Source: Albula goreensis
Taxonomy: Eukaryota; Chordata; Actinopteri; Albuliformes; Albulidae
Assembly (NCBI GenBank): GCA_022829145.1
Contig: CM040741.1
Coordinates: forward strand, 53,597,680-53,661,679
DNA: 64,000 bases
Direction of reading: 5' to 3'
The position numbers were made by a program, and so were the translations under genes. Positions 53,001 to 63,962 of this stretch are shown in pieces (within the stretch, counting starts at the first letter, position 1; every line of letters starts with the position of its first letter). The notes under the pieces are model-generated. The model was not told the DNA's origin, did no database searches, and saw only the letters and a list, made by a program, of their open reading frames with translations.

Positions 53001-54874
53001 GGAGGTGTACAGTTTAATTTAACAAAACTGAAACAGATCAGAGAAGTAGTGACAAAAGAAGGCTGCAATCTTATTGACTAATTGCAATAGTTCAGGTATC
53101 CACAGAAATATGAAAATTAATCAGTTTCCAGTGTCACAGTGAACAGGCCACCACTGAGTTGTTCTGTTTTTATAACAGCTGCTCAGTCTAAAGTTCAGAG
53201 CAACACTGAAGCTCTCAGCACTATAAATACACTGCCTGTTTATTGGCCTGCATCAGGGCCCGAATATAAAGTGTATGATCTACTATATAGGACACATGCA
53301 AATGCAGACACACAAACACACGTATGTACAAGTCTTGTGTACAGACCAAGGCGTGCATAAGATATGTATGTGCATGTGTGCTTGCATGTCAGTAGTTTAA
53401 CTGGTTTTGCTTTTCTAAATAAATCTCCTGCAGTACGCACTAGTCTGTTTAGCTGTGCTGAGCCCTGTACTCTTGCTTTATCACACACATTAACACACAC
53501 AAATACACATACTTGTGAAGTGCACTTTGACCTGCACAGTCATATTTTCCTTACTCCTACCAAACTGTCTTTGTGCCTCTTCTGATAAATTCCTGTAAAC
53601 CATATCCACCCTCAGTAAATATAAAGCCCACCTACACAAGCCATCAGAAGTAAAATTCTTATTTCTGACCATGTCAGGGTTAGGCAGGAATGTTTTGTTG
53701 GAGACTTTTGTGGTCTTCTTCTTTCCATACATTGTGAGAGTACAAATATGTGAGTTACTGTATTGGCTTTATTTTCTCAAGGCTGCTTTTAATTAAAAAA
53801 AGAAAAAAAATTGAGTAAGGTCTGTAATTCCTGCAGCTGTTTGAATCTAGATTTTGTAGTAATATGTTGTATTTTGTAATAAAAATAAGTGAGTGGAGAG
53901 AGATGACCTTTTGTTTTTGTTCTGATTTGTGTGCCTTTGTTTTTATAAGTCACAAAGGAGAGCCTGAGATCTTTCCACAAAAATGTAGAAAAATATTGAA
54001 AATAATAATAATAACAATAATAATTATATGGTGCAAATAAAAAAAATCGAGGTATAAGCATTAGCATAGAGTATACAGAAACACATACAATGCATGGATT
54101 GACTGCTCAAAAAATTACTTGCACAGTATTTGACCCTGGAGGAAATCTTCTGTTTATTTCAAACAACATACAATGTACAATCGTGAAAAAGGACTTCCAC
54201 ATTCAGTTGACCACAGTATTTGTCTTTACAAATATAGTTTGACAGGTTCAGCAATCACTTTGACTATCTTGCTGAGCTGTGTTTGTGAAGAAAGAAAATA
54301 TAACATTGCATTTATTTGTATGTCAGACAGGAAAGTGTTGATTGAACCCAGACATTAATAACATATCCTGAGTGCTTTCTCTGTGTTTTCACCCTACATT
54401 TCATTCATACGGTAGATAGATAAAAATAACGTGCTCATGGTTTGGGTTAAGGGCTTTAATAGGTTTTAAGGAACTGTCCTCAGAGTGCCGGGTTGGTGGG
54501 GATCTGGTGCCACTACTGTGGTGTAGATGGGCAGATGTTCACCCTTATGGCCGCTGCAGTCAGCTCACATTAAGGGCCCGTGAGACAGATGTTTCCTAGA
54601 GAGAAAAGGGCCGGGCATGACAAAGGAGGAAAAAAGCCCTGTGCTTTCTTTGATTGCAGCTGAGACCTTCACAGCCCTCTGTGGGCTTACAGGGTACCTG
54701 GGGTCACTGTGCAATAAATGCAATCCTTGGATTTTACCATTATCATCTGGCATATGTAACTATAACTTGAGTTTGCTGCTCATTTTAAGCTGTCTGTGAA
54801 TAGGCAATATCCTGAGTGACTGAATGATAGCCATGCAAATTAGAATCACAAATAAATACAGTATACTGTAGAGC

Positions 54875-54939
54875 TTCAGTAATCTGAACCCCTCAGGACG
54901 GGGGAAGGTTTGGATTATTGAAAGTTCAGGATTACTGAA
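54875..54939 (+). repeat. Inverted repeat (TTCAGTAATC..GAAC)
   Basis: ttcagtaatctgaac at 54875-54889 and gttcaggattactgaa at 54924-54939 are inverted copies with one indel. A related half, ggtttggattattga, lies between them. Could be the remains of a DNA transposon end (pogo/Tigger-like sequence came to mind) but the family is not established. Confidence 0.55.
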
Positions 54940-55050
54940 AACAATGTCAAAATACAATTTAAAGAAGTTTATCCCTTCAATTTAAATAAATTTAGTATGT
55001 TACTATAATTGTTGCAGGGTATAAAATGGTTGGTACCTGCAAAAATTTGT

Positions 55051-55080
55051 TATATATATATATATATTGTATATATATTG
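55051..55080 (+). repeat. (TA)n tract
   Basis: TA dinucleotides with a TTGT interruption in an AT-rich neighbourhood. Confidence 0.85.
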
Positions 55081-56309
55081 TAATATGAAAATCTTATATA
55101 AATTTGTGTGGTGAAAGGAGAAACAATGTTTATATTTCAAAGCAGCTGATAGTTATGAACCAAGTAATGTTCTAAATTGAAAGCTAAGAATGCAAACTAA
55201 GTGAAGATCTTTTATAAAGGAAGTGATGTTGCGCAGTATATTTTATATTTAATGTATTCATATTCACAACATCATTCATTTTTTTCAGCTGTATGGACTG
55301 GTTGAATCACATGGCCTGTATATCTTTTTAAATTAATCCTCAGGAGTGTTGTTGGACATAAGCCAAAAGCGCATACAAAAATTACTCATGTTGAGGTGTT
55401 CAATTAATGCTTTGTGTGTCCAACCAATCTCTTTCCCCTAGGTTTTATCTTTGAAAGATTGTAAGTGCTCTTTAAGCGATCTTAGGGTTGCTGTGCCATT
55501 TCTTAAAGTAGAAATCACATTTGTTCCCCCAGGTGAGGATTACATCATCTTCCATGCTTCTTAGTATGCAAGTAGGGGGAGTTTTCCTACTATGCGCTGT
55601 CTGTGGGTAGTGTCTTCAAGGTTTGTCACTCACTAGGGTTGGACTGGCCACTTTTCACAGGTTCAGTTAGTTAATTCAGACATGTCATAGGTATTAAAAA
55701 ACCCATATTCTGGTTTACTCTGCCATCTGCAAGGACCTGATACAGGAATTGAACAGACTTTGCTTCCAGTATATTATAATATTTTCTCTAGTTTCCAGAA
55801 CTCTGGGAGGAAGATATGGGAGGTGGTTTGTAGAGCCATTTGTGGGTAACATTCCTGTTATCACGCCTTTCTGAGCCGCGGAATGCAAGCTGACTTTGTT
55901 TGGTGCAGATGATGTAACTGTTCAGAGTAGATTAGATAAACAGAACGTGAATTTAGCAGCGCTGCTGTTTCAGAAGAAGGGCACACTAGCTTTATAGGGG
56001 CTGGGGGAGAGATGGGGAGAGGGGTCTTTTTAATAAATGAGGACAATTTCTTTTCAAGTACAGACATTAGTCATGCACTCTGCTGTTGGCAGGCTCAGGC
56101 AGCTGTGTGTGGTCCCAGGGTACACTGATGGAGAAGTATTTTTCACTCACCCCCCACCATCACCACTCCCAAAAAACTCGCCGTCTCATGTTTCTCTCAA
56201 GCCCCATCCCGAATGTTTAGCGGCGGGTGCGATCACTCGTCTGCAAGTTCACACTCGAGGCAGGTTTGCAAAAACCTCCTCAAAGATTCTGTCTGCAGCT
56301 GGGAATGTG

Positions 56310-56530
56310 CTGGCTGTGTGCATGTGTGTTTGCGCATCTTTTTTGTGTGGGTGTTGATGGGTGGGATTATGTCTGTGTTTGTGTGTGTGTGTGTTCATGT
56401 TTGTGCATATGCTCACACATATTTGGTCCTGTGTGTTTTTGTGTGTGCATGCGTGTATATGTTGATGGGTCGGAGTGTGTATGCACTGGCGTTTGCACCT
56501 GTGTGTGTCAGTCTGAGCACACAAGCATTA
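56310..56530 (+). repeat. Imperfect GT-rich region
   Basis: GTGTG and TTTGTG runs over about 200 bp, with His/Thr (minus) and Cys/Val (plus) spurious frames. Confidence 0.83.
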
Positions 56531-57349
56531 GTTTGTGTTGACTCCTGTCAAAGCAAGACCTCCCCTACAGCCTCATTATCCCATCCAAAACAGCTGCCCC
56601 CAGGACAGCATTAAATAGCGTAATGGTTTTGTATTTTCCTTTGAAAAGAAAACGTATTGCCAGCAAAAGCCGCCCTTCTGAAAGCCCTCCCCATACCGGC
56701 CGCTTAGCTCTTTTCTTCCCTTGCCGTCTAGTTGTGTAAGCCTGCCTAATTTACTCGTTTGTATCTGTCAGTTGGTTTTTGTGTGCTGCTCTCCTGTCTT
56801 CACAAAGCAATCAACAGCCGAAAACAGAGTGCTGGAAGGCGTTCAGGCGGTCGAGTTTTAAACTGTGGATCGGTGTATTCAGCTCACCGGACCACAGCTT
56901 TACCTGCCAGCGGCTGGATCCCTGCCATGCTCTCTGAGGCCCGCCACAGTTATGTTTTTGTTTTTTTTACTGCCTTATCTTATCGTATCTGGTGAGCCTA
57001 TTTATTTTGCCCACGCTGCAGGTAGCACAAATGGCTGGCAAAGCCTGCCACATTTTTTTCCCAGGCAGTTCAGGAAAGCGTTTTGCGCTTTTTGGAGCTC
57101 AACAGGTCGGAACAAACCCGCAGGGAGAAATTAAAAAAAAAAACAAGATAGCAACATGCCACAGTGGTAGCAGGGATGGAACAAGCAGCGTTTTTAGTAG
57201 CGAGCCATAAATCCCATTTGTTTGATCTTCCTAAGGGGAAAAGGAACACGGTTGCTCTCCTGTAGCATGTGAAGCAGCTGTGTTCTTGGACTTCTGCAAA
57301 ATTGTAATCTCCCACTGCCATGCGTAACCCTCACTCTTACAAGCATATA

Positions 57350-57833
57350 CAGTGGGGTCCAAAAGTCTGAGACCACATTGACCATTTTTTTTCCAAACCT
57401 TTGTCATGTAAACCTGGAAATAATCAGAATCTACAATCAGAATCAGATTCTGCACAATGTCTAGGTCAAATTTAAGCAAACATGTGACACTGATCCTATC
57501 AGTCCCTTTGTGGAAAGGTCAGACCCCATGGAACATTTATTGGAAAACTTAAAGGCCAAGAAAGTTTTGTGCACTTGAAGACCATGTGATGACGTTTATC
57601 ATCAGGCTTTGCTCAAACTTGTGGAGTCAATGCCAGTTCCAGTGCACCCTGTCATTAAAGCAAAGGGACAACTGAAAACTAAAACTTTCTGGAATTTCAT
57701 GTACATTTTATAAAGATACAACCTTTCACTCAAGTTGTTAATATAATTTGTAACTAAATAAATGTATTAAATTGTAAAATAATGCAAAATAGAAGCTCTT
57801 CCACTAGTGGTCTCAGCCTTTTGGACTCAACTG
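57350..57833 (+). mobile_element. Tc1/mariner-like element, internally deleted (copy 2)
   Basis: Second copy of the same family, 484 bp, opposite in orientation to copy 1. The left terminal repeat CAGTGGGGTCCAAAAGTCTG is intact after a TA (57348-57349). The right end (ttttggactcaactg) has mismatches and the flanking TA is lost. The plus strand retains a transposase tail readable as LLKLVESMPVPVHPVIKAKG, then frame decay. It carries no intact transposase. It lies about 2.5 kb upstream of rxra exon 2. Confidence 0.9.
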
Positions 57834-58136
57834 AATACACACACATGTGCTCACACACGCACTTACATGTGCTAGCACACACTAACACTATCTGTCCTCC
57901 TTTGCTCTCGCTCCGTCCTGCTCCCCAGCAGCTGTGTCCTTGTCTGGGTGCAGTGGGGGCGGGGGTGGGGCCGGATTAGCGTTGAGTCCTTGTCCATCCA
58001 TCTATAATCCTGCTCTGTCAGGGTAAGGCCACTCTCTCTTCTTCCCAGGGGACCTCTCCCCCTGCATCCGGTCCGGAGGCATGTCTCCCGGGCCATGGTA
58101 CCAGTCAGCATCCCTCTTAGTGCAGCACAATGACTG

Positions 58137-58149
58137 TGACCTCTGAGCC
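58137..58149 (-). promoter_or_regulatory. Weak DR1-like half-site pair
   Basis: The minus strand reads GGCTCA-G-AGGTCA. The AGGTCA half is perfect; the other deviates at the third position. Spacing is one base. It is weaker than the two sites above and may be chance. Confidence 0.2.
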
Positions 58150-59914
58150 CAGGTCCCTGGAGCCCCTCAGCAAGGTGATGTCACTGTGGTGTCTGCCCTC
58201 CAAATGAGGAGACATTTGATGATTTAGGTTTATTGTACGTCCCTCTGTTAGTGCGTGATGACAGATTGCCAACCTTAATTCTATGGCCCTTGATAGCCAG
58301 AGCTGTCTCTCGGGTGATGGGAACAGCTTGCTTTATCTGCTGAAATTGAAAGTCAGATGGAGAGGGATTTTCATTGGGGGGTTAGACTTCCTGTTGAGGC
58401 AGGGTGAGGAGTGGGGGGTGTGCATTCAACATGTGAGTGGAAATTGTTGCCATGTCCACCACAATATTAATAACAAATGAATTTAGTGAAGAGTACCCTT
58501 TTTTCGTTTTCGAAATCCTGGCTTCCTTTCTTCTTGCAAGCGAGCCGAACCATTTGCAGGAAGTGCTCAAGATGAGAGCAGGATGTCGGTCTAAGTGTTT
58601 GGCCTGGCCTGCACAGATGCCATGCCGGCCTCTTATTGGCTGAGGGGGAGGGGGTGGCTTCCCTTGTTGAGGAGACACTACTCCTCTCCCACGATGTCCC
58701 CTGTACATCCAGCCTTGAGCACACCGTACAGCACTATTAGACTGACGTCAACAGGGACTTATGGACTTATGGAATATATTGAAAGCGGATATTTTCAGCT
58801 GTTGTCTGACTGAAGAATAAATCAGTTTTCTTTTGCTTCAGAAGGAAAATGAAAGGGAAACAGGAGGATTTGTTGGAGAGGGATGAGGTGGACTTTTGTC
58901 ATCATTTGTGCAGCACAGTCCTGTGAAGAATCATTCTTTGCACTGCTTCATAGTGTTACCATGTGGTCTGCAGTGGGCCTTTACACTAATTGTTCCCAAG
59001 AAAACAGCTGTTAACCTTTTTATTACTGAAAAAGCATTCACGTGAAATTCTACCTCGCTGTACTGTAGGTTGCCTTGGAAACAAGCTTGTGCATGGTAAC
59101 GACAAGCTCAAACCTGTGCACTGAAAAGTAGAAGGTTTTGGGCGGGGCCTCACCAGGCCCCAGATCCTGCCCCTATAGTTCCTGCGGAGACAGAACGTGC
59201 ATGTGAGCAAGTGAAGGGCCACTGAAGGAGAGAGCCAGGGGGGCCAACGCGGGGGCCTGTCAGCAAACCGAGACTGACAGATCTGCTCAGTCCGCAGCCT
59301 CCTCCCTCTCGTCCGGAATGATGACAGCTGACAGCGTGACGGGCGGCGGGTTCAAGGCGGTGCATAGAGAGGGGGGAGAGCACACTGAATCAGAAGCTCA
59401 CCGCTGTCGACCTTGATGCACGGCCCCTCCTGAGGGCCTTGCCGCGGTTTACGAGATCTCCGTCACCCGTCCCTCCCTGCTCCGCCATAAATCCCCACCG
59501 ATCTGCAGCAGTGAGGCAGGTCTGCTCACCTCTTCCTGCAGAACGAGACCGTCAGTCATGTGTGTACCCTGACATGGCCAGTGTCAAGACTGGGGTCAAG
59601 GTTACTGACCGGTGTGTGACAGTGCTGTAGAAGGAAAGTGGGACAGTGCATTGCTCACTCTTGTGTGAGGCAGTCAGAGCAGGGCCAGGACAGGAAAACA
59701 GAACTGACTGAGAGACACAAGCTTTGATTAATTCAACATTTGCCCTTATGTTGTAAGTTATTTGTAAGTGAATGTAACTTCTTGCCTGTCACAGTGTATT
59801 TTTGTGTGTTTTTAATTGTGACTGAGTGTGAAGAGCAAATGATGAGTGAATCCAGGCCAGTGTGCACAGTGAGTTTGATTTGTGCTTGTCAGCCTCTGCT
59901 CATGTGACATGTAA

Positions 59915-60010
59915 TGCTGAGGTGGCAATACAATTGGACTTGCAGTCTGAAGGCTGTAGGTTTCTAACTCTGCTGGGAAACTGTCGTTGTGTCCTTGAGA
60001 AGAGGACATA
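59915..60010 (+). repeat. tRNA-derived SINE fragment, V-SINE-like head
   Basis: The segment ggtggcaatacaattgg resembles a SINE A-box region, ggtttctaactc (59959-59970) a degraded B box, and ctgtcgttgtgtccttgaga (59981-60000) the core that normally reads gctgttgtacccttgagc. The typical 3' tail is not seen, so the copy is truncated or its tail has decayed. It sits about 340 bp upstream of rxra exon 2. Confidence 0.5.
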
Positions 60011-60149
60011 TTCCCCAGAATGGAAAATCCACCACCAGTGGAACATGCAAGCCTTGGTGGACTAATAATGTAGTCCTGTGATAGGTATACTAAGGTGTTT
60101 AATTATTTCTGTTTGGTCCGTTTCATATGGTAAATAATGCAGTACCATA

Positions 60150-60212
60150 TGTGTGTGTGTGTTCATCTATGTGTGTGTTCGTGTTTGTGTGTTTGTATGT
60201 GTGTATGTGCAA
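60150..60212 (+). repeat. GT-rich tract upstream of exon 2
   Basis: Imperfect (GT)n with TTTGTG and ATGTG interruptions, ending about 137 bp before the exon. Complementary in sense to the CA tract just after the exon. Confidence 0.9.
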
Positions 60213-60310
60213 TTATTTGTTTTTGTTTTGGCATTTCAAGCAAGGGAAACATGTTTGAGTTTCTCAGGCTGCAAAAAAATGAGAACAGAAAGGGAAAGCT
60301 TTTCTGGATC

Positions 60311-60349
60311 TGAAGTTAATGAATTCCCTTTCTCCCTTCCTCCCGGCAG
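60311..60349 (+). other. 3' splice site and polypyrimidine tract of rxra exon 2
   Basis: A pyrimidine-rich run (ccctttctcccttcctcccg) ends in CAG at 60349. The sequence gttaatga just upstream (about 60315-60322) is a plausible branch-point region. Reading through this site gives the phase-1 junction expected for RXR-alpha. Confidence 0.88.
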
Positions 60350-60594
60350 ACGTCTCAGGCCATGTGCCATCCTCGCCCCTGGGGTCCCCCACGTCCCACC
60401 GGGGGATGCACCCGTCCCTGCTCAGCCCGTCCTCCATGGGGGCCTCGGGGCCCCTGCACTCACCCATCAGCACCCTCAGCTCACCCATCAACGGCCTAGG
60501 CTCGCCCTTCTCCGTCATCAGCTCCCCCATGGGGCCCCACTCCATGTCCGTGCCCTCACCAGGGATGGGGTATGGCCCCAGCCTCAGCCCACAG
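60350..60594 (+). CDS. rxra: Retinoid X receptor alpha, exon 2 (partial CDS, A/B domain)
   Basis: Internal coding exon of the nuclear receptor RXR-alpha, the obligate nuclear dimer partner of RAR, PPAR, TR, VDR and LXR. It encodes the C-terminal part of a split codon (Asp if the previous exon ends in G) plus 81 whole codons, ending in SLSPQ. Seen: MHPSLLSP, then HSPISTLSSPING, then FSVISSPMGPHSMSVP, which is diagnostic of the RXR-alpha A/B domain and unlike RXR-gamma. Nine Ser-Pro dipeptides are present; in mammals such sites in this region are proline-directed kinase targets. The exon is bounded by a good acceptor (cccggcag) and a strong donor (CAG/GTAAGG). It starts in phase 1 and ends in phase 0, which I recall as the layout of mammalian RXRA exon 2. 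The DNA-binding and ligand-binding domains are not in the window. The exon is GC-rich against an AT-leaning intron. The open frame continues into both flanks, including an intronic ATG at 60319, but those parts are not coding. Paralogue (a or b) undetermined. Confidence 0.95.
60406..60408 (+). other. rxra: In-frame internal ATG, possible short-isoform start
   Basis: This ATG is in the coding frame (codon 20 counting the split codon) and begins MHPSLLSP. It aligns with the position where mammalian RXR-alpha has an internal Met (MAAPSLHPS) described as the start of a shorter isoform. The context gggggATGc has G at -3 and C at +4, an adequate but not optimal Kozak site. Use as a start in this species is inference. 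Confidence 0.4.
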
Positions 60595-60600
60595 GTAAGG
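60592..60600 (+). other. 5' splice site of rxra exon 2
   Basis: CAG/GTAAGG is a near-consensus donor. It ends the exon on a complete Gln codon, giving a phase-0 intron as expected between the SPQ peptide and the following exon of RXR-alpha. A CA-repeat tract starts 17 nt into the intron. Confidence 0.92.
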
Positions 60601-60610
60601 ATTCCATCCC

Positions 60611-60650
60611 CACACACACACACACACACATACACACACACACACACACA
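60611..60650 (+). repeat. CA microsatellite just after exon 2 donor
   Basis: (CA)n with a single TA interruption, starting 17 nt after the exon end. Intronic CA repeats close to a 5' splice site are known hnRNP L binding sites that can modulate exon inclusion; a role here is inferred. Confidence 0.93.
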
Positions 60651-62084
60651 AAATCCTGTACACAAATATATACACGTACCATATATGCAATTATGTGCAT
60701 GCACGTATGTGCACAAACACACACTTGAGCACACACTACACACATACAGAAAAAGTGCATGCAAACACATACTAACAAACAAACTTTGCTGCTTGCAACT
60801 TACCTTGTGAAAAAGTCTACATTCTTGTTCCCTTATGCTTCACTTCTGACTCCTAAAAGCCTAGACTTTTTCTTTCTTCTCTCCCTCTTCCTTCTCTCTT
60901 TGTTATATAAATAGACACCTGACTCATGTGTTATAAAAAGACTCACAATTAAGACATCAAAGCTACTCGTGTCCCAGTTTTCTTTCAAAGACCAAGACCT
61001 GAAAATGAAAATATTCCTAAGGAGGAGACCCCAGTTTTGCAGCCCAAATGAATGATGATTTAAAGACAGCAGTGCCCGCTATGCCATATCCCAGTGACAG
61101 ACCGTTAGGCATGACGTGGCAGGATATAGCGCAGTTTCAGCAGATTTTAGAGGGTTTTGTGGGACCACAGCAAGGACGTCATATCAGTAACAGGGTTAAA
61201 GTCAGGATTACGGGCTCTAGCGGTCCAGCAGAATGCCTTCATGCTTTCCAGGATGTTAGAAAGTGGATTCCCTCCCCCCTTCCTTTTCATGTAATTCTGT
61301 TTTAGTCTTATTTTTTATTTTGTGCAAAATGATGGACTAAATCCCATATTATGACTCAGGGGGACATGTGGACTGTTTGCTAGCAACCGTTGCTGTTGAT
61401 TTCTCTCATTTCTGTTTCTGTGTCCTTACATGCATAAAAATAAGTGGTTTCAAAAAAAGTCTTTATCCTGAGATTTTTTGGAAGACAGACCCTTAACATA
61501 CCTCTTCTCTGATCTCAGTCTTCATATAGCAGAACTGAGGAAGTTGTGAGGTAAATGTGTGCTAAGATCTGAGCTTGGCCCATCTCAGTTTTGAGCCTTT
61601 TGTCGTTTTTGATTGTTCTGTCAAACTGTCTAACTATTGGCCACATCTCTTCCACAGAGATCAGTTAACTCTTAAAGCAGGTCCCCCCAGGCTTGGGAGG
61701 AGCAATCACACAAGAACTACAAAGCCACTCCCTACGAATGGGAAATTCCTCCTTTTTCTTCAATTTTCCAGCTTGTGCTCACTCGCTTGCATCCCAGAGA
61801 GTCCCAGCCCCCTCTCTCGCCTGTCATCGTCCCAATGTCGGCGGGGAGGTTCAGGGTTAACACGGCGCTGCGCTCCCAGTCACGAGGCGCGGGGTCTCTG
61901 ATGGAAGGTGATTTGAGTCAGACGGCAGATGCCACTTGCACTTAGGGCTCGGCTCACTGGCTGTTTTCAAACCCAGCCGGGCGGAACGAGGTCGTGGCTC
62001 CCCGGCCCTCCATCTTTAACCTCCGAGGTTCGAGTGGGCCCCCCACCAGCACCCCCAAATAAGCCCGTGCATACCCTTACACGC

Positions 62085-62245
62085 AGACATGAACATGCAT
62101 GTGCACACATACCCAAACACATACGCATATGCAGACACACATAACCATACATGGACACACATGCTTGAACATACATACATACATACATATGCCCACACAC
62201 ATACATACATGCATACACACACACACATGCTTTCACATGCACAAA
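62085..62245 (+). repeat. CA and (ATAC)n microsatellite region
   Basis: Imperfect CA sequence enclosing an (ATAC)n run at about 62171-62188. Confidence 0.88.
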
Positions 62246-62489
62246 CCCATATGCACACCCTTATATATTTCCTTCCCCAACTGACAATCAACTATTTATG
62301 TAGTATACCTCCCCCTTCTCTGCACAGACAGCTACACCCACAAGCACATAAACTCTAATTCCCACAATACACCCAAACTCATAGAGCCCCTCGCCCACAT
62401 CATCCCTTGCAGACCCATGTAGCCCCTGCACACCAGTCACCTTCCCCTTCAGTCTGCTGGTGACAGTAATCTGACAGCTAAATGAAACA

Positions 62490-62740
62490 CATCCCGCGCC
62501 TCGCCCTTGTCGTTGTTATTGACGTTGCAGAGGGCTGAGAGAGATCAGAATGACATGAGTCATTACACCGAGTCCTCCACTGCTCATCTCTCTCCCATGG
62601 CATATGAGGAGATGGAAAGCTGTCCGCCACTTGTCTGAAAAAGTTTTTTTTACCACATGATGCATAAGCCTCTTCACTCCCATCCAAGGCCGGATGCTCA
62701 CTTTGTCAGGGAAGTGCAACAATAATTGATGTATGGAGTT
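62490..62740. promoter_or_regulatory. Candidate regulatory block in intron 2 with AP-1 site
   Basis: High-complexity block containing a perfect TGAGTCA at 62556-62562, gtcgttgttattgacgttgc and cacatgatgcataag. It lies 1.9 kb after exon 2 between a CA-rich tract and ordinary AT-rich DNA. Confidence 0.27.
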
Positions 62741-63926
62741 TTATGCACTTGGATGTTAAGTTAAACATGCTCCCAGGTCTTTATAGCTGCTGTGATGGAC
62801 AACAGCCCCACTCACATTCACAGGCATGGCTGTCCTGCCACTCTCACAAATCAACACAATATCAGCTCACTGAAATCACATGGTAGTGTTCTCACAGCAG
62901 GGACTTATGGGTAATTTGGAGATCTAACACAAAGCCTTCAGCCACAGGGTAGCCAGGCAGCTTGTCTACTTCACATTTTTTAACAAGGTTCTTTTAGACA
63001 ACGGGTAATTTAGCCAGGCCATGTTTAGACTGACGCTAATTCACTAATGCTGCCGTTTGTGCTGGATGTTGTTTCAGAAGAGAGCAGCATCTACGTCTTT
63101 AAAAGCCCACACATGAAGACAGAAAACATTTCCTGAGTACATTTTTTCCCTTTATTCCTTTTTTTTCTTAAAGTGCTTTGCTGTATTATTCCTTTTTTTC
63201 ACCCTGTTCTGGAATGTTCCCTGAAATATCTCTCAGGGAGTTTGGTCTGAACAAGCGCCAGGCTGCAGCTATTCCACTCAGGATTAATACCGTCATTTTG
63301 TATCCCAGCACTGGCCTATGAGTGGATCACAAATCGCCCTGTCTTCCATGGCGAAATATAAGCACATCTGTAAAAGATTACCAAAAGCTGGAACTAATTT
63401 TACACTCCAAATGACAATTGACGAGGCTGTCTAGCAGTATTCTGGTAAATAAGATCTTTTTTTTTTGTATTTTTTATTTGACCAGAATCCTATGGGAGAA
63501 AACCAAAGATGGTCTTGACACTGACTCCTGTGTCCAATTGCCATTTGGCATTGCAGACACAAAGAAAATGTCAACTCATATAAAGTTGGCGTTGGAGTGC
63601 TGTGAAAGTACACGTTGATGTGAAAAATGTGCATATAAAAGTGTTATTTAACAAGAGAAGGAGTACACAGTAGACTTTGGTATGTGATGTCATGTCCTTT
63701 TCTCATTTTATATTATTCCTTCTGATCGGTTACTAGGAAGTAATTATATGACTGTTTATATAATAAGCTCATTGAAATTACTGAACAGAACAAACATTTC
63801 CAAATGAGCAATGGTAGTGTCTGATAACATATTGTCCCCAAACGGGCTGTCATGTACCACCCAGGTGGGTAACATACTGCTCTCTCTCCACCCTGCTGTT
63901 CTGTAAATGTTTTTTGTGTTATGACC

Positions 63927-63960
<34 letters not shown>
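63927..63960 (+). repeat. (TAT)11 microsatellite
   Basis: Pure TAT/ATT trinucleotide run near the end of the window. Confidence 0.96.

Positions 63961-63962
<2 letters not shown>

Larger units (their letters stand above)
53001..59914. other. Intronic DNA between minisatellite and exon 2
   Basis: AT-rich sequence, an AAT-rich run at 53997-54024, the TA tract, the inverted repeat at 54875, a GT-rich region, the second Tc1-like copy, and GC-richer DNA at 57880-59640 with no recognised exon. Confidence 0.55.
1..60349 (+). other. rxra: rxra intron 1, 3' portion (long first intron)
   Basis: Everything upstream of the exon reads as noncoding. No frame encodes the short RXR-alpha exon 1 peptide, and no other exon with credible splice sites and recognisable protein was found. 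The first intron therefore probably spans at least 60 kb and begins outside the window; long first introns are usual for RXRA in vertebrates. The intron holds transposon relics, SINEs, satellites and candidate regulatory DNA listed separately. A nested gene or unrecognised alternative first exon cannot be excluded from sequence alone. Confidence 0.8.

Noticed and set aside
52553..53081. Open frames of 172 (plus) and 171 (minus) codons
   Set aside because: Both are produced by the 45-bp minisatellite, whose period is a multiple of three; the flanks add no recognisable protein.
60153..60810. Long frames overlapping exon 2, including a 191-codon plus frame and a 172-codon minus frame
   Set aside because: They are shifted or antisense readings of the GC-rich rxra exon plus GT/CA repeats. 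Only the 60350-60594 part of the frame entered at 60319 is RXR-alpha.
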